Program-made: the position numbers and the translations under genes
In this document: piece after piece, positions 23,201 to 30,559 of the stretch
How the letters are laid out: every line of letters begins with the position of its first letter
How positions within the stretch are numbered: position 1 is the stretch's first letter
Notes under the pieces: generated by a model
What the model was told of the DNA's origin: nothing
Seen by the model: only the letters and a program-made list of their open reading frames with translations
Database searches by the model: none
DNA from: Lysobacterales bacterium
GTDB taxonomy: Bacteria > Pseudomonadota > Gammaproteobacteria > Xanthomonadales > SZUA-36
Length of the DNA: 34,937 bases
Direction: 5' to 3'
NCBI GenBank assembly: GCA_011773845.1
Contig: WVWV01000125.1
Location: forward strand, 33,425 to 68,361

Positions 23201-25180
23201 GTCGAGCAGGGTTTCTTCGGTCAGTCCGTGCTTGTCGAGCAGCGGCGAGGCCGCGAAGAAGGCGCCCTGGAAGGCGATACCCTGCATGCGGAGCTGCAGC
23301 TCGGGGTCGGTCGCCTCGTCCCGGGCGATGCGAAAGGCATCGAGGTAGAACACCCGGATGTCGTTGTCGACGATCTCCTTGCGGTAGCGGTGCGGTATCG
23401 CGCTCCAGAACTCTTCCTCGCTGGCGGCATCGCTCTGCATCACCAGCACGCCGCCCTGCTTCAGGCCGGCCAGCGCATTGGTGTGCTGGAACACGTTCGG
23501 GTCCGGTGACAGCACGACGTCCACGTAGAAGTATTCGCAATTCACGCGGATGGGCTCGGGCGCCGCGGACAGGTAGTAACTGGTCGGCTGACCCTTCTTC
23601 TCCGAGCCGTACTTCGGATTGGCCTTGATGTGGTAGCCGAGCAGGTCGAACAGCGTCATCGCCAGGTTCTTGCCGGTGGTGATGGCGCCCCAGCCGCCGA
23701 CGGAGTGGAAGCGCACGGTGATGCTGTCCTTGGGCATCAGGTTCGGGTTCTCGCTGCCGCGCAGCGCCAGGTCGGCGACCTCCGGGTAGGCATCGAGCAC
23801 CGACTGGTTATAGATCTCCTGCTTGGGCGTCATCATGCCCTTGCGCACGAAATCGATGGACAGATAGAACATGCGCTTTTGTTTGCCGTCCGGCAGCATG
23901 TTCTCGATGGCGGCGACCACCCCCTCGGGCTGCAGGTCGCGACTGCCGAGGCCGAACGATCCGGAATAGAATTCCGGCATGTCCTGCAACGAGGCGTAGC
24001 TGGCCAGGTCGGGGTGCGCCTTGCCATTACCCCTGCGCCCGTTCTCCAGGCACTTGCCCAGCGTGGCGCGAATCTCGCGCATCAACGGCAGATCCGCCGC
24101 CAGTGGCTGATCGGTGCGCTCCAGCACCGCCACGCCCTTTTTGCCCTGTAGCGCCTGGCTGAGCAGGTCGCCGGGAAACGGCCGGAACATCACCAGGTTG
24201 ACCACGCCGACCTTGATGCCGCGCTCCTCGCGCAGCCAGTCGGCGACCGCCTCGGCGGTGGGGATCAGGCTGCCCTGGCCGACGATCAGGTAATCGGCAT
24301 CGTCCGCGCGGTGGGTCATCACGCGCCGGTAATCGCGGCCCGTCAGCGCGCCGAACTCCGCCATGGCCTGGTCCGCCAGGTCCTTGAGGTGATCGAAGAA
24401 ATACGGCCGTTGCGCGGCCACGCTTTGCATGTAGGAATCCTGGTTCTGCACCGGGCCGGCCAGCACCGGGTCGTCGACCGTCCACAGTTCCGGGATGCGG
24501 CGGCGCCGTTCGCCATAGATGATTCGTTGCGCGGGGGTCGGCGTATCGATGATGTCCTCGGGCCGGCCAAGATACTCGGCGATCAGTTCGCGTTCGGGGA
24601 GCAGCAGGGACTCGATCAGGTGCGTGGTGAGGAAGCCGTCCTGGGCGACGACGCCCGGCGTCAGCGCCAGCTCGGCGATGCGGTGGGCGATGATGTTGAG
24701 GTCCGCGACGTGCTGCGCGTTCTTGGCGAAGACCTGGAAGAAGCCCGTGTCGTCGACGCAGTGGTAGTCGTCGTGGCCCGCGTGCACGTTCAGGGACGCC
24801 TTGGTCATGGCCCGGCAGCCGATGTTCAGCACATAGGTGAGGCGCTTGCCCACCGCCGCGTAGAGATTCTCGTGCATGTAGGCGATGCCCTGGCCGGACG
24901 AGAAGTTGGCCGCCCGCAGGCCGGTCATGGCCATGCCCGCCGTCACCGCGGCGGCGGCGTGCTCGCCCTCGGGCTCGATGAAGATCAGCGGCCGCCCGGA
25001 GACGTTGATGTGCCCCGCCGCGGCGGCCTCGGCCCAGTACTCGCCCATCTGGGTCGAGGGCGTGATCGGGTAGGCGCCGGCGGCGTCGGTGGATTCGCGC
25101 TCGCACATGATGACGGCGGTGTTGCCGTCCATCGCCGCGCGCGTACCGGGGTACCTGAACCTGTCTTGCTGCTTCTTCAT
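20225..25180 (-). CDS. nifJ: Oversized pyruvate:ferredoxin (flavodoxin) oxidoreductase with extra C-terminal ferredoxin-like domain
   Basis: A 1651-residue single-chain 2-oxoacid:ferredoxin oxidoreductase (usual length about 1170-1200) that interconverts pyruvate plus CoA with acetyl-CoA, CO2 and reduced ferredoxin. Order: N-terminal domain (YPGTRAAMDGNTA, YPITPST near 38); domain II to about 420; gamma domain (FHSVGGWGAITTGKN) and EKR segment (SEKKGQPTSYYL); ferredoxin motifs C785-C795 and C921-C931; proximal-cluster CLGC (999, 1002), GCTS Cys1129 and SSCQPEHG Cys1333; TPP-binding GGDGAMYDIG near 1219 with YSNTGGQ. Compared with family spacing, about 125 residues separate the two ferredoxin motifs and about 127 separate Cys1002 from Cys1129. 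After an Ala/Pro linker (about 1520-1565) a single-cluster ferredoxin-like domain is added (C1580, C1583, C1586, C1622). ATG 25180 begins 16 bases past rnfB. Substrate could be another 2-oxoacid. Confidence 0.9.
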   Translation of the reverse strand: MKKQQDRFRYPGTRAAMDGNTAVIMCERESTDAAGAYPITPSTQMGEYWAEAAAAGHINVSGRPLIFIEPEGEHAAAAVTAGMAMTGLRAANFSSGQGIAYMHENLYAAVGKRLTYVLNIGCRAMTKASLNVHAGHDDYHCVDDTGFFQVFAKNAQHVADLNIIAHRIAELALTPGVVAQDGFLTTHLIESLLLPERELIAEYLGRPEDIIDTPTPAQRIIYGERRRRIPELWTVDDPVLAGPVQNQDSYMQSVAAQRPYFFDHLKDLADQAMAEFGALTGRDYRRVMTHRADDADYLIVGQGSLIPTAEAVADWLREERGIKVGVVNLVMFRPFPGDLLSQALQGKKGVAVLERTDQPLAADLPLMREIRATLGKCLENGRRGNGKAHPDLASYASLQDMPEFYSGSFGLGSRDLQPEGVVAAIENMLPDGKQKRMFYLSIDFVRKGMMTPKQEIYNQSVLDAYPEVADLALRGSENPNLMPKDSITVRFHSVGGWGAITTGKNLAMTLFDLLGYHIKANPKYGSEKKGQPTSYYLSAAPEPIRVNCEYFYVDVVLSPDPNVFQHTNALAGLKQGGVLVMQSDAASEEEFWSAIPHRYRKEIVDNDIRVFYLDAFRIARDEATDPELQLRMQGIAFQGAFFAASPLLDKHGLTEETLLDAIKDQLQHKFGSKGQRVVDDNMRVVRRGFDEIIEVSEKPIGEARDAAAAQLPIPIMVKREPQSSMPSSDIHRFWSQTGSMYASGQGENIPADPFMSMSLMPAVSSHFRDMTGIRFEHPEFIPENCTGCGDCYTVCPDTAIPGLVNEVGQVLDTVVQRLRKRGKPVEHLPRATRQMEGKLRKLLTAAAETDAVSEMIEQAIGQTIDGYEADAKQALTEEFQGFREELGSFQFALCRPYFTNPEKKQAGSGGLLSITVNPYTCKGCMECVEVCNDDALRAVTQTRESVADLRRNWEFWLDLPNTPEKYIRVDNLEEGIGALETILLNKNAYLPFASGDGSCLGCGEKTVVHLFIATVESLMQPRVAKHVARIDELVRKLKHHVQMKLVGEIDIGDAAEMQAALGDDSDGELTLATLAERMERAHEAEPIDREWLQYVTDIVAKLNDLKWRYENGTTGKGRSSMGILNATGCTSVWGSTYPYNPYPFPWANHLFQDPASMAMGVFEGHMAKMADGFKTLRIAEELLKDRFDPQGFAEAYQYFGWEDFSSDEFNLCPPVVAVGGDGAMYDIGFQNLSRAMMSGKPIKVLVVDTQVYSNTGGQACTSGFFGQISDMAQFGKAIKGKEEVRKEMGLIAIAHRTTYYMQSTMAHANHMIEGFVQGLMSRRPALFNLYSSCQPEHGIGDDMSHHQSRLAVESRAYPLMRYDPDRGETVAECIDLDGNPAPDLDWPVAKISYVEQGREKEMDLPTTFVDFAVTETRFRKHFRKIPRDAWHQDMVLVSEYLEMDEDEREGKVPYVWSLDARQQLSRLLVAAPMIRSAEDRRAFWRMLRDLAGMAADEAVSDASQIESRIRQEVVQKIASGLMGLVGGSPALDVGALLETGAVAAPAPAEKPKLAVVETPAPAPAAAAGEYMAPWIDTEDCTECDECILINPNIFEYNADKKAIIKNPDGGPYRDLVKAAEKCTAEIIHPGLPRDRSAKDIGKWIKRGQKYN

Positions 25181-25196
25181 GACCTGGTCTGTCCGT

Positions 25197-26054
25197 CTAG
25201 GTATTGATCGCTTGCCGTGAACCCTGCCGCAGGACCCGCCGTGCCGCACGGCCGGTCACCGGGCCTTCCTTCTCATCCCACCAGATGATCGCGCCGGTGG
25301 GGCAGCGCTCGATGGCCGCTCGCACATCGTGGTTCCGGCCGTAATCGACGACCGGCAGGTTGTTGACCATGGTGACGGCGCCGGGGGCGTCCGCCGCGCA
25401 TCGCGCGCAGGCGTCGCAACCGACCTCGCAGTCCTCGAGCACCTTTTCGCCCTTTTCCAGGTTCTTGCAGGCCACCCACAGGCGGTGGCTGACCGGGTGC
25501 AGCGAGAACAGGTCCTTGGGGCAGGCGTCCACGCAGTCGCCGCAGGCCGTGCACCGGTCCTCGACGACCACGGGCAGGCCGTGCTCGTTCATGTAGATGG
25601 CATCGAGATCGCAGACCGCTTCGCAGTCGCCCAGCCCCAGGCAGCCCCAGAAACAGGCCTTGCCGCCGCCCGCCACCAGTTCGGCGGCACGGCAGGAGGG
25701 CAGGCCCTCGTAGTGGGCGCGGTTCCTGGCCGTGTTCGTGCCGCCGGCGCAGGCCAGCCGGGCCACCACTTTCTCCTCCGCGCCCGCGTCGACGCCGAGG
25801 AACTCGGCCACCTGTTCGCGCTCGTCCTCCGACATGACGGTGCACTTCCCGGGCAAGACCTCACCCGCAACCAGCGCCTCGGAAAGCCCGAGGCATCCGG
25901 GATAGCCGCAGGCGCCACAGTTGGTGCCCGGCAGCATCTGCTGTACCGCGTCGATGCGCGGATCCTCGTCCACGTGCAGGAAGCGGTGCGCCACCACCAG
26001 CAGCGTGGCAAAGACAAAGCACAGCGATGCCAGTGTCAGTACTGCTATCGACAT
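25197..26054 (-). CDS. rnfB: Rnf complex polyferredoxin subunit RnfB, long form
   Basis: A 285-residue RnfB: N-terminal membrane helix (residues 3-22), then an Fe-S domain C46-x2-C49-x4-C54-x16-C71. A conserved Cys-containing linker follows (C102, C121), then a two-cluster ferredoxin domain (C134, C138, C144, C148 and C168, C171, C174, C178). A second ferredoxin-like domain retains only C213, C216, C219 and C251. It accepts electrons from ferredoxin and passes them to the rest of Rnf. The length and KACFWGCLGLGDC block match the long clostridial/Bacteroidetes form, not the roughly 190-residue enterobacterial one. The start at 26054 has GAGG just upstream. First gene after the 144-base gap from the HdrA-like gene, and followed by nifJ instead of rnfC. 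Confidence 0.93.
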   Translation of the reverse strand: MSIAVLTLASLCFVFATLLVVAHRFLHVDEDPRIDAVQQMLPGTNCGACGYPGCLGLSEALVAGEVLPGKCTVMSEDEREQVAEFLGVDAGAEEKVVARLACAGGTNTARNRAHYEGLPSCRAAELVAGGGKACFWGCLGLGDCEAVCDLDAIYMNEHGLPVVVEDRCTACGDCVDACPKDLFSLHPVSHRLWVACKNLEKGEKVLEDCEVGCDACARCAADAPGAVTMVNNLPVVDYGRNHDVRAAIERCPTGAIIWWDEKEGPVTGRAARRVLRQGSRQAINT

Positions 26055-26198
26055 CCCCTCACTGCCGCTCCAAAGGTCGCTTCAATTCTAGTTCCGGCTC
26101 GCCCGCACCCACATCAGGGAAACCCCCTAGTGCGCGCGAATTCAGCCAGTTAGCGTGTGTTCCGGTGGCTTTGGCGATTTCCGCTGAGAGCGATCCGA

Positions 26199-27572
26199 CT
26201 AGCGGTCGATGAGCGCGTAGAGCAGCTGTTCGATCTGCTGGCGCATGTCGTCGGGCGGCATTCCGGTGGGTTTTGCGGCGCTTGCCTCCGCCGGCGCCTC
26301 GGTGCCTTCCGGCTGCAACAACCGGGGATCGATCAGCGCGGTGGCGGACGTCGCGGCCAGCTGCGCCGCGCTCAGGCTGTCGCGGATATTTTTCGGGCCA
26401 CTGGCGCAGCCTGCGACGAACACGCCGGGCCTCGAGGTTTCCACGGCGTTGCCGTCCCCGGCCAGGATGTAACCCCCGGGGTCGAGGTCCACGCCCGCCA
26501 CCGCCGCGAGCTCGGCCAGGCCCTCGGGTGGCTCCACGTCATTGCACATGACCACCATGTCGTAGCTCGCGCGCACGAAGCGGTGCGCGGAGAGGTCCTC
26601 GTAGGACACCTCGAGCACGTTCTCTTCGCCCGGGTCGACCTTGAACAGCGCGCCCCAGTGCACCTCGATGCCGGATTCGCTGGCCAGCTCCCGCATCTTC
26701 TCCTGCTCCTCGCCCGGCGAGGCCAGGATCAGCACCGCCACGATCTCGACGTCCTGCGCGAGGAGTTGCCGGACCTGGCTCGCCACGATGTACAGCGCGA
26801 AATGGGAGGGGTTGTCGAGGACCAGCAAGACGGACTCCGGATACGCCTCGTCGGAGGGCTTGGAGGCAAAGCCTCCGGTAGGTCCCGGCGATTCGAGCAG
26901 GCGCTGCATTTCGGCGGAGCTGACCACATCCGGATGCGCTCCGTAGCCGACATCGGCGAAGCGTGCCGGGTCTTCCGTGCGGAACCCGGGTGCCAGGATC
27001 ACCGCACCCACCTGGCGCTCATGGACGGTCTCCAGCGGCAGGTTGAAGAAGATGGCATGGTCGTCGCACACCTCGACACACTGCTGGCAGGGCAGGTAAT
27101 TCGGCGGCGTGTTGAGGCAGCTTTCGATGTCGATGACCCATGCGGGCGGCATGGTATCCGACATCGGGGTGTAGATCGCCTTGCGAAACGTCAGGCCGGC
27201 ATCGTATTCGTTCGGGCGCACCACCGGGCAGACCGTATGGCAATTCTTGCAGCGCGTACAGTCGTCGGTGACGAACCGCTGCCGCTCGCGGATGGCCACG
27301 CTGAAATGGCCCGGGCGGCCTTCGAGCCGCTCCAGGCCAGCCAGGGTGATGATCTCGATGTTCTCATTGTTCTCCAGCATCTCCATGAGCGGCGTGCGCA
27401 TGCCTTCCGAACGCTCTCCGATGCCCGCGGGGTCGAACAGGGTCGCGGCCAGCCGGCCGCCCACCACCGGGCCCCGCTCGACCACGATGGCCCGCGCGCC
27501 GGCGTCGGCGCATGCCTTGGCGGCGTGCAGTCCGGCCATGCCGGAGCCGACGATCAGTACCGAGTCCGTCAT
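26199..27572 (-). CDS. HdrA-like FAD and [4Fe-4S] protein
   Basis: A 457-residue soluble flavoprotein. It starts with an FAD-binding fold (VLIVGSGMAGLHAA, residues 5-18; ERGPVVGGRLA near 34), followed by two ferredoxin motifs, C105-x2-C108-x2-C111-x3-C115-P and C152-x9-C162-x2-C165-x3-C169. NEYDAGLTFRKAIYTP between them is highly typical of HdrA of heterodisulfide reductases. The C-terminal part has the second FAD segment (RPGVFVAGCASGPKNIRDSL, 20 residues). HdrA-type proteins bifurcate or relay electrons between ferredoxin, NAD(P)H and thiol/quinone couples; HdrB and HdrC are absent here. Its start overlaps the korC stop (ATGA), so it is part of the kor operon and probably an electron-transfer partner of the 2-oxoacid oxidoreductase (inference). 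Confidence 0.85.
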   Translation of the reverse strand: MTDSVLIVGSGMAGLHAAKACADAGARAIVVERGPVVGGRLAATLFDPAGIGERSEGMRTPLMEMLENNENIEIITLAGLERLEGRPGHFSVAIRERQRFVTDDCTRCKNCHTVCPVVRPNEYDAGLTFRKAIYTPMSDTMPPAWVIDIESCLNTPPNYLPCQQCVEVCDDHAIFFNLPLETVHERQVGAVILAPGFRTEDPARFADVGYGAHPDVVSSAEMQRLLESPGPTGGFASKPSDEAYPESVLLVLDNPSHFALYIVASQVRQLLAQDVEIVAVLILASPGEEQEKMRELASESGIEVHWGALFKVDPGEENVLEVSYEDLSAHRFVRASYDMVVMCNDVEPPEGLAELAAVAGVDLDPGGYILAGDGNAVETSRPGVFVAGCASGPKNIRDSLSAAQLAATSATALIDPRLLQPEGTEAPAEASAAKPTGMPPDDMRQQIEQLLYALIDR

Positions 27573-28150
27573 GGCAGCTCGCCGGTCTCCGCGAACCGGA
27601 TGCCGGCATCCAGGGCGCGGATGTTGAGCTCGACGATCTTGGGCTTCATGTTGTTGCGAATCGCCTCCACCATCGCTTCGCGGCTGACCACCCCGGTGCT
27701 GCCGATCAGGCAGCCCAGGATCACGACGTTCCTGGCCATGCGGTTGCCCACCGCGTCGGCGATTTTCGTGGCCGGAATCCGGATGATGTTCTCCTCGTCA
27801 TCGGCCGCCTTGACGAGTTGGCTGTCCACGATCAGCAGACCCCCCGGGCGGAGCCTGGGGCGGAACTTCGAATACGCTTCCGGGAACAGGACCGCCAGCA
27901 CGTCGGCCTCGGTCACGAACGGGTAGTCGACCGGCTCCTCCGAAATCACCACGTCGGACCGGGCGGCACCGCCCCGGGCCTCGGGACCATAGACCTGCGT
28001 GCAGACCGCCTCCTTGCCGTCGTACAGCGAGGCGGCCACGCCGAGCAGCTTGCTGGCGAGGACGATGCCCTGTCCCCCCACGCCGCCGATGCGGATTTGC
28101 CAGGTGGATGCGGTGCCGTTTCTTGCTGCGCCTGCGGTCGCTGCGTTCAT
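27569..28150 (-). CDS. korC: 2-oxoacid:ferredoxin oxidoreductase gamma subunit (KorC)
   Basis: A 193-residue gamma subunit of a four-subunit 2-oxoacid:ferredoxin oxidoreductase. WQIRIGGVGGQGIVLASKLL near residue 17 and QVYGPEARGGAARSDVVIS near 52 are the family signature (CoA-binding region). The ATG at 28150 overlaps the korB stop (ATGA), while the longer reading in this frame through korB is not coding. The C-terminus overlaps the HdrA-like gene. Confidence 0.92.
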   Translation of the reverse strand: MNAATAGAARNGTASTWQIRIGGVGGQGIVLASKLLGVAASLYDGKEAVCTQVYGPEARGGAARSDVVISEEPVDYPFVTEADVLAVLFPEAYSKFRPRLRPGGLLIVDSQLVKAADDEENIIRIPATKIADAVGNRMARNVVILGCLIGSTGVVSREAMVEAIRNNMKPKIVELNIRALDAGIRFAETGELP

Positions 28151-28986
28151 CGCTTGTGGGCCTGGAAGATCTTGCGTTCGATGTCGACGAAATTGCCGAC
28201 CACGATGGGCTTGGTCTCGTCCACCAGGTCGATGTCGAAATCCTCGATGTTGGCGGCACCGTTTTCGATCCGGCAGCGTTCGCGGTAAATCTCGACCTCG
28301 TGCAGGCCGTCGCCGATCTTGTTGGACTTGCCGAAACTGGTCGGGCACGGCGCCAGCACCTCGATGAAGCAGAAACCCTTCTTCTGCATGGCGCGCAGCA
28401 CCGCGTCCTGGAACTCGCGCACGTGCAGGATGGTCCAGCGCGCCACGAACACCGCGCCGGTCGCCTTGGCGAGGTAGGGCAGGTTGAAGGGGGCTTCCAC
28501 GGCGCCCTCCGGCGCGGTGGTGCCCCGGGCACCGATCGGGGTGGTCGGCCCGACTTGCCCACCGGTCATGCCGTAGTTGAAATTGTTGATGCAGATGACC
28601 GTCAGGTCGACGTTGCGCCGCGCCGCGTGGATCAGGTGGTTGCCGCCGATGGCCGACAGGTCGCCGTCGCCGGATATCACGGTCACCTTGAGTTCCGGCC
28701 GGTGCACGGCGATGCCGAGCGCGAAGGGCAGGGCGCGACCGTGGGTGGAATGGTAGGAATCCACGTTCACGTAGCCGGCCGCTCGCCCGCTGCAGCCAAT
28801 GCCGGAAACGCAAACGTGGTTGTCTTCAGGAATTCCGGAGGCCGCGATGGCGTGTGCGTAACCGTGAATCACCGTCCCGATACCGCAGCCCGGACAGAGG
28901 ATGTGGGGCAGCCGGTCCGCACGCAGGAGGTGATCGATCGGGTGTTCGTTCGCTGCGGTTTTCAGCGTGATGTCGATGGCGCTCAT
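28147..28986 (-). CDS. korB: 2-oxoacid:ferredoxin oxidoreductase beta subunit (KorB)
   Basis: A 279-residue TPP-binding subunit. Cluster ligands are LCPGCGIG (Cys31, Cys34), Cys in SGIGCSGR, and Cys in VLAPCPTSFGK. The TPP-Mg site is SGDGDLSAIGGNHL near residue 100 with NNFNYGMTGGQ. This matches KorB/OorB of 2-oxoglutarate:ferredoxin oxidoreductases, which convert 2-oxoglutarate, CoA and oxidised ferredoxin to succinyl-CoA and CO2. The ATG at 28986 overlaps the korA stop. Substrate assignment (2-oxoglutarate rather than pyruvate or branched-chain oxoacids) rests on overall likeness only. Confidence 0.92.
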   Translation of the reverse strand: MSAIDITLKTAANEHPIDHLLRADRLPHILCPGCGIGTVIHGYAHAIAASGIPEDNHVCVSGIGCSGRAAGYVNVDSYHSTHGRALPFALGIAVHRPELKVTVISGDGDLSAIGGNHLIHAARRNVDLTVICINNFNYGMTGGQVGPTTPIGARGTTAPEGAVEAPFNLPYLAKATGAVFVARWTILHVREFQDAVLRAMQKKGFCFIEVLAPCPTSFGKSNKIGDGLHEVEIYRERCRIENGAANIEDFDIDLVDETKPIVVGNFVDIERKIFQAHKR

Positions 28987-30188
28987 GATCGTATCAGCTC
29001 CAGAATCTCGTCCGGCTTGGGCATCGAGCCGCCGGCGTGGTTGAGGCGCCGAACCGGCAGATTCGTGAGCCGCTCGACTTCGCGCCGCAACTGCCCGAGG
29101 TTGATTTCCGGAACGACAAACCGCTGCACCTTGCCGGCTTCGACCAGTCGGCGAATGCGTCCTTCGGGAAATGGCCAGACCGTGATCAGCCGCAACAGGC
29201 CGCACTTGATGCCTGCGGCGCGCGCCTCGCGCACCGCGCGTCGCGCCGAGCGCGCCGTGCAGCCGAAGGAAACCACCACGACCTCGGCGTCGTCCAGTTC
29301 GAATTCCTCATAGCGTTCGATGGCGCTCGCATTCAGGCGGATCTTGTCCACCAGGCGGTTGACGAGCTGGTGGTGGGTGTCCGGAGACATGGCCGGATAG
29401 CCTTTCTCGTCGTGGGTCAGACCGGTCATATGCACTTTGTAGCCCTCACCCGCATGCGCTATCGGTGGCACCAGGTCGTCATCCGCCGCATAGCCCAGGA
29501 AGCGTTTTGCGCCCGGGGAAAAGTCCGGTTTCTTGCGGGGCACGTGCGGGATTTCGCTGGCTTCGGGGATGATGACCCGCTCGGTCATGTGCCCCACGAT
29601 CTCGTCCATGAGGATGAAGACCGGGACACGGTACCTGTCGGCCGCGTTGAAGGCTTCCACGGTCAGGTCGAAACATTCCTGTGGCGAGGCCGGGCAATAG
29701 GCGATGATGCCGTAGTCGCCGTGCGAGCCCCAGCGGGCCTGCAGGATGTCGGATTGCCCGACCATGGTCGGCAATCCCGTTGAGGGTGACGCGCGCTGCA
29801 CGTTCGCCACCACGCAGGGCACCTCCATCATCGCCGCCAGGCCCACGTTTTCCATCATCAGGCTGAAGCCCGGGCCGGAGGTGGCGGTCAGGCTGCGCGC
29901 GCCGGCCGCGGATGCGCCGATGATGGCGGCCATGCTCGCCAGCTCATCCTCCATCTGCACGAAGCTCGCGCCGACTTCCGGCATGCGGGTGGCGAGGTGC
30001 TCGGCGATCTCGGTGGATGGCGTGATCGGGTAGCCGGCGAAAAAATCCAGCCCCGCCGCCAGCGCGCCCTCGGCGCAGGCGTGGTCGCCCAGCATGAAAT
30101 GGACGCCGGTGCGCACGCGCGGTTGAGTGCGCCGGGCCTCGTCATCGATTCTGGCCGGTGGGCGGTCGGCGCTCAGCGTCTCAACCAT
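28983..30188 (-). CDS. korA: 2-oxoacid:ferredoxin oxidoreductase alpha subunit (KorA)
   Basis: A 401-residue alpha subunit. FMLGDHACAEGALAAGLDF (near residue 32) and FAGYPITPSTEIAEHL near 50 form the pyrimidine side of the TPP site. TATSGPGFSLMMENVGLA near 103 and STGLPTMVGQSD near 137 are characteristic of KorA/OorA. The C-terminal domain contains VVVSFGCTARSARRAV and LITVWPFPE. The ATG at 30188 overlaps the korD stop, with GGAAG nine bases upstream; a GTG at 30194 would be the alternative start. Forms the catalytic heterodimer with KorB. Confidence 0.93.
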   Translation of the reverse strand: MVETLSADRPPARIDDEARRTQPRVRTGVHFMLGDHACAEGALAAGLDFFAGYPITPSTEIAEHLATRMPEVGASFVQMEDELASMAAIIGASAAGARSLTATSGPGFSLMMENVGLAAMMEVPCVVANVQRASPSTGLPTMVGQSDILQARWGSHGDYGIIAYCPASPQECFDLTVEAFNAADRYRVPVFILMDEIVGHMTERVIIPEASEIPHVPRKKPDFSPGAKRFLGYAADDDLVPPIAHAGEGYKVHMTGLTHDEKGYPAMSPDTHHQLVNRLVDKIRLNASAIERYEEFELDDAEVVVVSFGCTARSARRAVREARAAGIKCGLLRLITVWPFPEGRIRRLVEAGKVQRFVVPEINLGQLRREVERLTNLPVRRLNHAGGSMPKPDEILELIRS

Positions 30189-30468
30189 GGTCACTGACTT
30201 CCAGGGTAAAGATCGCCAGTTCCGGGCAGATCAGGTCGCAGAACCGGCAATGCACGCAAGAGGTTTCCTTGCCCTCGGCGACCGTCGGGTACCGGTAACC
30301 CCGCGCGTTGATGTCTTCCGTGTAGACCAGCACGTCCGTGGGGCAGTAGTTGATGCACAAACCGCATTCCTTGCAGCGCTCGGCGATGACATGGACCTCG
30401 CCTCGCGGCACCTGCGCCATGTGCAGGTCCATCGGCTGTCGGGCGATTTTTTCGCGGGACTCGTTCAA
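30181..30468 (-). CDS. korD: 2[4Fe-4S] ferredoxin subunit KorD
   Basis: A 95-residue ferredoxin with two full cluster motifs (CKECGLCINYCP near residue 32 and CVHCRFCDLICP near 71), the delta subunit that carries electrons out of KorAB. The start is TTG at 30468, supported by GAGG six bases upstream; ATGs at codons 13 and 17 are alternatives if TTG is not used. First gene of the kor operon, preceded by the AT-rich region shared with apbE. Confidence 0.87.
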   Translation of the reverse strand: MNESREKIARQPMDLHMAQVPRGEVHVIAERCKECGLCINYCPTDVLVYTEDINARGYRYPTVAEGKETSCVHCRFCDLICPELAIFTLEVSDHG

Positions 30469-30502
30469 CGGTACCCTCGGATGACGGTGGCATGCCCCGG
30501 GC

Positions 30503-30558
30503 GCGAAGCGTCGTCAGCGTTTTGTCTTGTGCCTCTGCTGGTTCTGGTAACGCTTCGC
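30503..30558. repeat. 9-bp inverted repeat upstream of kor operon
   Basis: GCGAAGCGT (30503-30511) and ACGCTTCGC (30550-30558) are perfect inverse copies separated by 38 bases, about 35 bases upstream of the korD start. Could be an operator pair or a leader-RNA stem. Confidence 0.4.
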
Positions 30559-30559
30559 A

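Noticed and set aside
18911-23509. A very long open reading frame on the plus strand opposite nifJ and rnfC (about 1500 codons)
   Set aside because: It is antisense to well-recognised rnfC and nifJ coding sequence. Its Arg/Val/His-rich composition is what G+C-rich codon bias produces in the opposite frame, and no domain is recognisable.
26199-27572. True methanogen-type heterodisulfide reductase
   Set aside because: No hdrB or hdrC and no methanogenesis genes; only the HdrA-like module is present, coupled to kor.
26157-27926. Plus-strand frame opposite the HdrA-like gene and korC
   Set aside because: Antisense to genes with intact cluster and FAD motifs; no motif of its own.
13125-30468. 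Complete reductive TCA cycle locus
   Set aside because: Only the two 2-oxoacid:ferredoxin oxidoreductases and electron carriers are present; no citrate-cleaving enzyme or fumarate reductase is in the window.
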